This document shows positions 43,817 to 51,660 of a stretch of 64,000 nucleotides of DNA, piece by piece. The DNA lies in contig NC_080043.1 of assembly GCF_012489685.1 (NCBI RefSeq), forward strand, positions 57,124,289-57,188,288, written 5' to 3'. Under the pieces are notes generated by a model, which was not told the origin of the DNA, did no database searches, and saw only the letters and a list, made by a program, of their open reading frames with translations. This stretch comes from Lotus japonicus (taxonomy: Eukaryota > Streptophyta > Magnoliopsida > Fabales > Fabaceae). Made by a program: the position numbers and the translations under genes. Position 1 is the stretch's first letter. Every line of letters starts with the position of its first letter.

Positions 43817-45166
43817 TTGGTGGAGACTTTCATCAACCGAACGGAGAATAATTACAAGAATCAAGAGGCGGCTATCAAGAATCTTGAGAATCAATTTGGC
43901 CAGCTGGCCAAGCAAATAGCTGAGAGACCTCAAGGTAAGTTTCCTTCCGACACTATCCCTAATCCTAAGCAAGAAAATGCCTCTGTTGTGTCCACTAGAA
44001 GTGGGAGAGTGATGAATGAATTGAAGGAAAAAACAGAGGGAGAAAAGAGAGAGGAGATAGTGGAAGGAGAAGTAGTTGTGCCTATTAAGGTGAGAGAGGA
44101 AGTTGAACTTACTCCTGAAACTAGCAAGGTTCCGTTCCCTAAAGCATTGACTAAGAAGAGCTTAGATAAAAAGTTTTCAAAATTTGTTGATATTTTCAAA
44201 AAGCTCCACATTAGTATTCGTTTTGCCGATGCTTTGGAACAAATGCCTATATATGCTAAGTTTATGAAGGATATTTTGCATAAGAGAAGAAGGTTGAAGG
44301 GAGTAGATGGGACGGTGTTGATGACGGAGGAATGTAGTGCCGTTTTGCAGCGGAAAATGCCAAAGAAAAGAAGAGACCCCGGAAGTTTCACTATTCCGGT
44401 GGAAATTGAAGGCATGGCGGATGTGGAAGCCTTGTGTGATCTAGGAGCAAGCATCAATTTGATGCCGCTCACCATGTTTGAGAGGCTGAACCTAGGAGAG
44501 GTTACTCCAACCATGCTTTCCTTGCATATGGCGGATCGTTCCCTCAAGACTCCATATGGGATTGTGGAGGATGTGATGGTGAGGGTGGACAAGTATGTGT
44601 TCCCCGTGGATTTTGTGGTGCTTGATATGGAGGAGGATGAGAAGATTCCTCTCATTCTTGGTCGACCTTTCTTAGCTACTGGTAGAGCTAAGATTGATGT
44701 TGACAAGGGTCACCTCATTCTCCGATTTGGTAAGGAAAAGGTACGGTTTTCTGTTTTTAATCCTATGATTGAGACTAGCCATGATAATGATTTTGTTTGT
44801 GATGTGATTAGAAGCAAGTCGAAGGTTTCGAAAGAGACCCCCAAAGCTAATGCCCAAGTTGATGAGTTCCATCCGACTCTCATCAAGCTTGTTAATGGAA
44901 ACAAGTATGGGGGGTCCAAGTACGAAAACTTGCATGCTCACATGGTCAAGTTTACCCAAGCTAGCTCCCTTGCTAAGATTGAGGGTGTTTCAAGTGATGA
45001 AGTGAAGATTAAACTCTTCCCTCATTCTTCGACAAGGGAGGCTAGGGCTTGGTTTGATGAACATAAGGACATTGCCTCATGGGAGGATTTACTTCAGAGG
45101 TTCTGTGCAAGGTTTCTCCCTTGCACTTGTGGAAAGTTGATCAATGGTAAGGAATTTCCTTCCTAA
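43817..45166 (+). CDS. Athila Gag tail, protease and second gag-like segment
   Basis: 449 codons. The Gag tail (NLENQFGQLAKQIAERPQGK) and a Lys/Glu linker lead to a retropepsin-like domain (CDLGASINLMPLTMFERL, where DLGAS replaces DTG/DSG, then LILGRPFLATGRAKID). RT should follow, but instead the frame reads HPTLIKLVNGNKYGGSKYE, KIKLFPHSSTREARAWFDEH and SWEDLLQRFCARFLP, paralogous to the Gag motifs at 42840-43110. It then stops, followed by the sequence usual after Athila pol. So this is a Gag-PR-Gag' product with RT, RNase H and integrase deleted. Whether it is expressed is unknown. Confidence 0.75.
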   Translation: MVETFINRTENNYKNQEAAIKNLENQFGQLAKQIAERPQGKFPSDTIPNPKQENASVVSTRSGRVMNELKEKTEGEKREEIVEGEVVVPIKVREEVELTPETSKVPFPKALTKKSLDKKFSKFVDIFKKLHISIRFADALEQMPIYAKFMKDILHKRRRLKGVDGTVLMTEECSAVLQRKMPKKRRDPGSFTIPVEIEGMADVEALCDLGASINLMPLTMFERLNLGEVTPTMLSLHMADRSLKTPYGIVEDVMVRVDKYVFPVDFVVLDMEEDEKIPLILGRPFLATGRAKIDVDKGHLILRFGKEKVRFSVFNPMIETSHDNDFVCDVIRSKSKVSKETPKANAQVDEFHPTLIKLVNGNKYGGSKYENLHAHMVKFTQASSLAKIEGVSSDEVKIKLFPHSSTREARAWFDEHKDIASWEDLLQRFCARFLPCTCGKLINGKEFPS

Positions 45167-46069
45167 CACCAAAGGAAGGAGAGTCCACCTAGGACTATAA
45201 CTTAGGGCTAAATGGGAGACAACCCATTCTTTTTTCTTTCTTTCTCATTTTCTATTTTATTAGTGTAGCATTTTAGTTGTTGTAATTCCTAGTTCTAAAA
45301 AAAAAAAATTCAAAATTTGCACTGGGCAAGGGCGCTCAAGCGCCAGCCTGCCCGTAGCTTCAAGCTAGCAGGGGCAGCCAGGGCGCTCAAGCGCCCCATC
45401 CTAGCGCTTGAGCACCCAAACACGCACACACACACAGTTTTTTCATTTTTAAACACTCCTAACTCTTCATTTTCCCAATTTCTAACTTCCCTTTCTCTCT
45501 AAAACCGCCCCACTCTCTACATTTACCCATTTTCTACTCTCCCCATCTCACTTACACACACTTTTGCCCACTCTCCTCTTCCCAAGTTTGCACTGCATCA
45601 AGAGCATCTCACTTGCACCCACTCACTCCAAGTTCAAGGTAAGTTCCAATTTTCCACTTCCTTCCATCTAAGTTTCATGGGTTTGCAAGTTTATAACTCT
45701 TGGGGGTTATGGGTGAGTGATTTTGAGTTTGTGTAAGTTGGGTTTGGTTTGTTTTTGCTTTTCATGGGTATTTTGTGCCAAATTTAGTATTGGGTATGAG
45801 ATTGGTGAGAATTGGGTAGTTAGGTAGTATTAGTGTAGTTTTAGTTTTGTTTTGTGCCTTCTAAGTGTTTGAATGCTCCAATGAGTTTTTCTGGTCGATT
45901 TTGGGCAAGTGCTTTGTGGTTTATTTCTTCTCCTTGCCAATTTCACTAGAAAACTTGACTGGGTGCTCTTAGGGGTTCAAGTTTTAATTTTTGTACATAC
46001 TTTTATTTATTTTTTACTAACATGACTAATGGTTTTGTGCGGCTTGTGGTTGTGCTAACTTTTGTGCAG
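45167..46069 (+). other. Athila spacer with putative env intron
   Basis: Non-coding. It contains an A run at 45297-45308, the second GCGCTCAAGCGCC cluster (45327-45420), a CT-rich stretch, and a good splice pair: AAG|GTAAGT at 45638/45639 and TTTGTGCAG|ATG at 46069/46070. A spliced env-like mRNA is plausible since Athila env-like ORFs are thought to be made from spliced RNA. Confidence 0.45.
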
Positions 46070-46364
46070 ATGCCTGCTAAGAGAGCAAGATATCCCACAA
46101 GGGTCGCGGGGTCCTCTTCCACTTCCTAGAACTTTGACCGCTCCCGCTTCCTTTCGGCAAAAAAGGAGGAATTCTATCAATCCGTCCTAGCACACAAGGG
46201 GTGTGTGAAGGAGCGAGGAGTATTTTATAGGGATGGAAGGAGAGACCCCCCTCGGCATGCAATAGGCCATGGAGACAAGGAGGTGGAAGAATTGGGTGGA
46301 TCCAATTCCTATTGCTTGTGAAGTCTTGGTTAGGGAATTCTATGCGAATACCTACTGTGATGAT
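46070..46364 (+). pseudogene. Athila env-like ORF start, truncated by a Tekay LTR
   Basis: It starts MPAKRARYPTRVAGSSSTS and stops at a TAG (46127-46129). It resumes in the same frame as FDRSRFLSAKKEEFYQSVLA and KGCVKERGVFYRDG, which resembles the putative plant transposon protein domain of Athila downstream ORFs. A later frameshift and the LTR at 46365 end it. ATGAT (46360-46364) should be the LTR's target duplication. No membrane segment survives. Confidence 0.6.
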
Positions 46365-49048
46365 TGTAAGACCCAAGTTTTTAAGCTTAGAATAAGTGGA
46401 AGAGACTTCCATTTACGATTAGGCTTGATGTATCGCGAAGGAAAAACCTGAACAAGAGTTTATCGGATGAAATAAATTTATGAAGGAGAAAGTTCAGGAA
46501 AAGTCTAAGGATTGTATCAAAATAGATAAAAGGTATAGCACGATCGATATACGCTTAAACCTAGGGCAGAAACCCTAGTAAAAAGCTAGTTTTCACTTAA
46601 AGGCACGATGGAAGCTAATTCCAAAAATCTTCAGAGAAATGTTAGAACTTCTCTTATTCCTTATACGACAATCGTTTCAAGGCGAAACCCTAGGATCTAC
46701 GAACGTCCGATTCCAATCCTCGGAAGTTTGCCGAAACTAAAACCCTGATAGTTCAAAAACCCTAAAATTAACCGACGATGAAGACTTTTTCTATTCGGAG
46801 CTTCAAATGAAGATTCTACTCGCGTACACCCATTTCTCTTGATGATTTCAATCTTTCTTTAGAAGAAAGTTTTCTATTCCGACATTCGATGCAAAAAGTA
46901 ACTTATCGGGTAAAATAATTTTACACCGACTTTGCATTAGTCGCCTAAAATACAAGGGAACCTCTTTTTAGTTTTGGAATTCTTTCGCCAAAACGTATCT
47001 TAGAATTCACGGAGAATGAAGCCGGAAAAATCAGAATCGCGAAACTTTCATTTTCCCGCGTTTTTCCAACCTCTATATATAGCATTAAACACAAGCCTCG
47101 AAAACCAAAAATCATACCGATATTTCTTTGAAGAATTAGAAGATTCGGCGGGGAGAATATCGTGTCTAAAATACGATGGAATCAGTAGGAAAGAATCGGA
47201 ATCACTCTCATATTTTTATCTTAACTGTATGAGCTAAATCCTCCGATATCTAAACAAATCTGTACCGGTTTACAAAATATCTTTTCAAAAATATCTTCAC
47301 AAAATATCTTCTCAAATATCTATTCATCCTTATCCAATCTTTGATAAATATCTATTCATACTTATCCGATCCTTGATAAATATCTTCCATTTCATTCCCT
47401 ATATATATGTTGAAGCTTGAAACAAAAAAACTCACTAACACACCCACCCAAACCCGCGGCCACAAGAGGAGAAGGAGGAGAAGAGTTTTTCCCCGATTCT
47501 TTCCTGATCGTTCCATAGTTCGTTGCTACGCATAGACCTCAAGGTACTGACGCTTTTCCTTACTTCTGATAGTAAATTCTGCCGCTTTTCTCTATACTTT
47601 TCTGTACTCTTAGTTTTGAGGTTTTTGCAAAACTATCTAGATAACTTCATCTTTTTATCTAAACTTATTCCCTGCGTGCCCCTGAGCATGTTTAGCGGAT
47701 TACATTTTGCTGATTCTCGCCGAATTGCTGCCGAGTTTCAATTCTGCTCATAATACCCATTTTTGGCTAAAGTTCCAACCTTTGGGCTAAAAACCCTCGA
47801 CTGAGCTTAGCGTTAGTAAGATTAGTCGTCATAATCGTCGTTAGTATCAACCCCATCTAATTTGTTTTTCGAAACTCTGATTTTGAAATTCTTAGCTGAA
47901 AATAATGACCAAAATACCCCTGCGGCAGTTTTCGATTCGATAATTTTTCTGAGAGTTTCCTTGGCCTAGATATCGCCTAAGAATACCTAGGAATCGATTT
48001 AGATCGAAGAAAAAGTTCGGAAACCCTATTTTACATAGTGGCCGAAACCTATTGCTTAGGGTACCGTGTCCAAAAATAATTTTTCGGTCTCTATGACCTG
48101 AGCCATTGCGTAGCTCTTTCGATTGTCGAAATTTTGGCGCTGGTTTCGTGTCATTCCGAGTTCTGTAGCTCGAGTTATGCTCGTTTTAGCGAACGAGGTT
48201 CTGTCGTCTATCCATGCTTAAATATAGTACTCTGAAGCTTCTTAAGCTTTGTCTAACGCTAGTTAGTATTGTTTTGACCGAATTGACTTGTTTTGATTGA
48301 CTTTCGCTTCGTTTACTCAAAGATTCGTTTGGAGGAACACTTGGAGCAGGAAAAGAGGATTGTGAAGGAGCCTTGCTTGAACACACTGGACGAGTTCGAG
48401 GTTAGGGCAACTTACTTGCTAGCTAATGCTTTGTAGGCGTCGATAAATTCGACTTGATTTATTGTTTATGCATATGAATTGTCTGGATTGAAAATGTTTT
48501 CTGAAGGCTTCGGCCGAGTGAACTGATTGAGACGTGTGTCTCCGTTTTCTGGGCTTCGGCCGACATGGGAGATTAGGATTTATCGCATTGATATGTTGAT
48601 AATTGACTCGCATGCTTAATTGTTAAATGGTTAACTATAGGCTATGTGATTATTTGTTCACATGATATTTGGATTATATTGATTATATTGTGTCTTTCTA
48701 TTACGCACTTGAATTGCTGACTATATTGAATATACCGTGCGATTGTGCGAATGAGTGAGGAACGTCAAGATAGTGGATAACGGGTAGTTATGCAAGACTC
48801 CTGACGAGTTTTTGGATAAAGTTTGATGGGACGGACCGAGGTTCGTACCCTATTATTGTTTTATGGATCGAGACCTTCTCAAAGGAAAATTGAGTTTGAA
48901 AATGATAATGGAAAAAAACCCCATTTGAATTCACGTAAGAACTTGGGTTGTTCTGTCCAAGGAAAGAAGGGCTTTTAATGAGGCATTGTGCCCGGCCAGC
49001 TTACCTGGGAACTTCTCGGGCCATTACTTGGGTGATGATGGACCTTTT
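46365..49048 (+). repeat. Truncated Tekay-type LTR (third family), plus strand
   Basis: It starts TGTAAGACCCAAG at 46365. Over the first ~1.5 kb it aligns clearly but imperfectly with the reverse complement of the intact chromovirus LTR (shared AATTCCAAAAATCTTCAGAG and ATCTACGAACGTCCGATTCC). It holds an E2F-like site (47051-47060) and TATA (47073-47082). At 49048 it is interrupted by the Sirevirus LTR; its remainder is not seen beyond the second gap. It inserted in the Athila env-like ORF. Confidence 0.8.
47051..47082 (+). promoter_or_regulatory. LTR promoter: E2F-like site plus TATA box
   Basis: TTTTCCCGCG (47051-47060), a 12-bp spacer, then CTATATATAG (47073-47082), with TCGCGA just upstream at 47037-47042. 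The order is the same as in the two minus-strand Tekay LTRs. Confidence 0.6.
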
Positions 49049-50261
49049 TGAAGGTATGAAAAACGGTAGAAAGGGGGGGTTTGAATAACGTTTTCAGTAC
49101 AAAACTTCCACCTTAAAGATTTTGACAAATCTTTCGAGAACTTAAGTGCTAAAGATAAGAGATAGAGAAGCACACAAGGATTTTATCCTGGTTCACTTGA
49201 TAAATCACTCAAGCTACTCCAGTCCACCCGTTAAGGTGATTTCTTCCTTCTTAGAATGAAGGCAATCCACTAATCAGGTAAGAGTTACAACTGCACTTGA
49301 AACCTACAAGTGACTAACAATTACACTGACTTAGCTCACACTAAGATTCACTCTCTTAGTCTTCTCTAGGATCCGATCAACCTTGATCTCCTAAAGGAAC
49401 TAAACACACTGTTTATCAAAGAAATGTTTACAAGAGATTTGCTTCTAAAAAGCTAATAGTAAACTCAATGAATTTCAGATGAAAGAAAGCTTAGAATATT
49501 TTGAATATGTCTTGCGCGTATGTGTTACTTCTTCTCTTCGCCGCTTCTTTCAATCTTCAACCTCTATATATACTCCAAGGATTAGGGTTGAGCGTTGCAT
49601 GGGAAATGCTACCGTTGGAGGGCAGTTCTGGAAAATCCAGCTTCTGCTGTGGCTGAGAACGTTAGGTAGGTCGTCAGGAAGGTACACTTGCTTTTGTACT
49701 TGGATAGCGACTTGACCTTTTAACCTAGGAGACTTCTGATCAGGGGAATACTTCATATTGGAACTTGTGAAGCCGGTTGATCAGAGTCAGAGGGAAAGCA
49801 CAGATCCTCTGACCATTGTATCTTCCGATTCTGAACTCAGAGGGAAGAACATGGCCTTCAGAGTTTCTTGCTTCTGGACTTCAGAGTTTCCACTATTCAG
49901 CTTCTGGATCTTCAGAGTCTTCTACACCATCAGAACATCTGAACCTTCAGTGTTTCTTGGTTATCAGAACTTCTGGATCTTCAGAGCTTCTAGCGACTGA
50001 GTCCACATCAGAGTTTGTATAGCTTCAGAACTTCTGAAGCTTTTCCACTGTTCATACTGAACATGGTGAATGCGAAAGCGTTGCTTGGGTTACTCTTTAT
50101 ACACAGTGCTTCTGATTTGTGTGAGATTGAGTTGAGGTCAGAGCCTGTAAATAGCACACTCAGAAAAACACGTTAGAGTACCACAATTGTTCATATCAAA
50201 AGGTTAACTTGTAATCATCAAAACATAGAGTTGTACTACTCGATCAAAACTTGATCTTACA
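49049..50261 (-). repeat. 3' LTR of the Sirevirus, 1213 bp
   Basis: Begins TGAAGGTATGAAAAA and ends GATCTTACA on the plus strand. Its first 14 bases match the start of the 5' LTR at 59937-59950. Bases 49770-50035 are dense in TTCAGA, CTTCTGGA and TCAGAG words, typical of Sirevirus LTRs. The five bases before it (CTTTT) should be a target duplication. Confidence 0.9.
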
Positions 50262-50275
50262 ATCTCCCCCTTTTT
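50262..50275 (-). other. Sirevirus polypurine tract
   Basis: The minus strand reads AAAAAGGGGGAGAT immediately before the 3' LTR, a typical plant copia PPT. Confidence 0.9.
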
Positions 50276-51003
50276 GATGATGACAAAACTAGGATTTTTG
50301 ATGAACAATTCTTAAACATTAAACTGAATTCACTCAGAGTTTAGAGATATAGAATAAGACTTATCCTGATGTGAATAGTTTATCTTGCTCATTCTGAATT
50401 CAAGTCACTGCTTGATTCTGAGCTTAGCTCCCCCTGAATCTAATACTTGATGAAAACGTTAGTAAAGTCTAGATTCTGAGCTAAATAATATAAGAGTTCA
50501 GAGTTAAAAAATTTATGACATAGATGAAAAACGAATAATCAGAGTGCATAAGTGATCAGAGTCATGGACAAGGTATCAGAGTCTTGGGTATCAGAGTCAA
50601 CTTAGAATCACTTCAGAAGAAGTGAAATGTATTCCTTGTATTTGCCCAGTGACACATCTATGGTCATGAAGGTGGAACTCTTAAAATCTCCAAAAGAAAA
50701 ATAAATCACACTAACACATCTTACACATCAAAAACTGGGTTTACTCCCCCTTTTTGTCATAAGCAAAAAGCCTGGGGTGTGAAAAACTTAGCTTGAAGTA
50801 CAAGGTACTCCCCCTTAGAGAAGGTCTAAGTTTAAAAGAAAGTGAAAACGATGCAAGAATCAGAGTTAGGCGAAATAAAAAAAAGAGTTAATGCAAGGGA
50901 TGAACGTTTACCACCGGTCAAGTGAGTAAATAGAAGGGTCAGTTACCAAGAACTTAACCTCGAGAAACTGTAGGAGCATTAACTTGCAGAGAGAAAGTGA
51001 AGC

Positions 51004-51013
51004 CTATAAAAAG
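51004..51013 (+). promoter_or_regulatory. TATA box before antisense ORF B
   Basis: CTATAAAAAG lies 52 bases before the ATG at 51066 and on the opposite strand to the element's own genes. Together with an AATAAA at 51504-51509 after the stop it outlines a compact transcription unit. Confidence 0.55.
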
Positions 51014-51065
51014 CGTTGGAGAGAAAGGTAAGCTTCACACCTCGAACAATTTTCAGTAAAAAAGA

Positions 51066-51458
51066 ATGGCATCATACAACGTAGCACTAGAAGAGCTGAG
51101 GAAGAAGGCCTTTGAAGAGGACTTGTTCCTGAACATCAGGCATCCAGAGGGTACAACGACCATCTCGGAGCTAACACGGACACTGCTGGAAGAGGACCTG
51201 CGTCCAGAGTTGGAGAGAGACCTGAAGGAATTTCTTGCCTTCGTGGAGGAGGTGCAAGAACTCAGCCGGCTTGAACTCAAGCTGCTGGAAGAAAAAGAGA
51301 GTTTGGAAGAGAAGCTCAGGACTTCAGAAGAGATTCTGGAGAGGGATGAGCTAAAGGTCAGGCTCAACAACATCCAGCAAGTACTGGAGCGTCTGGAGAA
51401 AGATAGGTCAGAGCAGCGCCAGGAGTGCAGAAGAATGAGGAGAGATCCTCCATTCTAG
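51066..51458 (+). CDS. Small antisense ORF B, 130 aa coiled coil, unknown function
   Basis: Antisense to the Sirevirus, between the env-like ORF and the 3' LTR, ending 202 bp from the env-like stop (convergent). It begins MASYNVALEELRKKAFEEDL, then has an almost uninterrupted Glu/Leu/Arg coiled coil (RDLKEFLAFVEEVQEL, LKLLEEKESLEEKLRTSEEI) and a basic end RRMRRDPPF. No signal peptide or membrane helix. A TATA box lies 52 bp upstream and AATAAA about 46 bp downstream, so it looks like an independent small gene. It resembles ORF A at 40810-41289. A regulatory or RNA/protein-binding role is only a guess. Confidence 0.6.
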   Translation: MASYNVALEELRKKAFEEDLFLNIRHPEGTTTISELTRTLLEEDLRPELERDLKEFLAFVEEVQELSRLELKLLEEKESLEEKLRTSEEILERDELKVRLNNIQQVLERLEKDRSEQRQECRRMRRDPPF

Positions 51459-51660
51459 ACTTTTTAGGGAAGTAATGTATGATGTAAACACAAAAAGATT
51501 ATGAATAAAACGAGTTTAGCAAACATATGAGACACAAGTATATAGATATGCATATATAATCACAAACGAATAAAATAGAATAAGTAAATAAAAAAGAAAC
51601 AGAGTTTAACAAAAGGAAAACAAAGTTAACGAAAAAGAAGAAAAAGAAGAGATCCTAAAA

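Larger units (their letters stand above)
40108..46364 (+). mobile_element. Athila-type element lacking reverse transcriptase
   Basis: Plus strand: LTR-like 5' region ending CCCAACA at 42435, PBS TGGCGCCGTTGCCGGGGA (42442-42459, tRNA-Asp, typical of Athila), broken gag from 42656, protease, then a second gag-like segment instead of RT, and a long spacer leading to an env-like ORF that is cut at 46364 by a Tekay LTR. RT, RNase H and integrase are absent, so it is non-autonomous. No 3' LTR is visible. Confidence 0.8.

Noticed and set aside
43930..44706. 258-codon ORF on the minus strand opposite the Athila protease, which could look like another antisense gene.
   Set aside because: It mirrors the codon structure of the sense protease frame, is Ser/Leu-rich, and has no TATA box or separate boundaries; a shadow frame.
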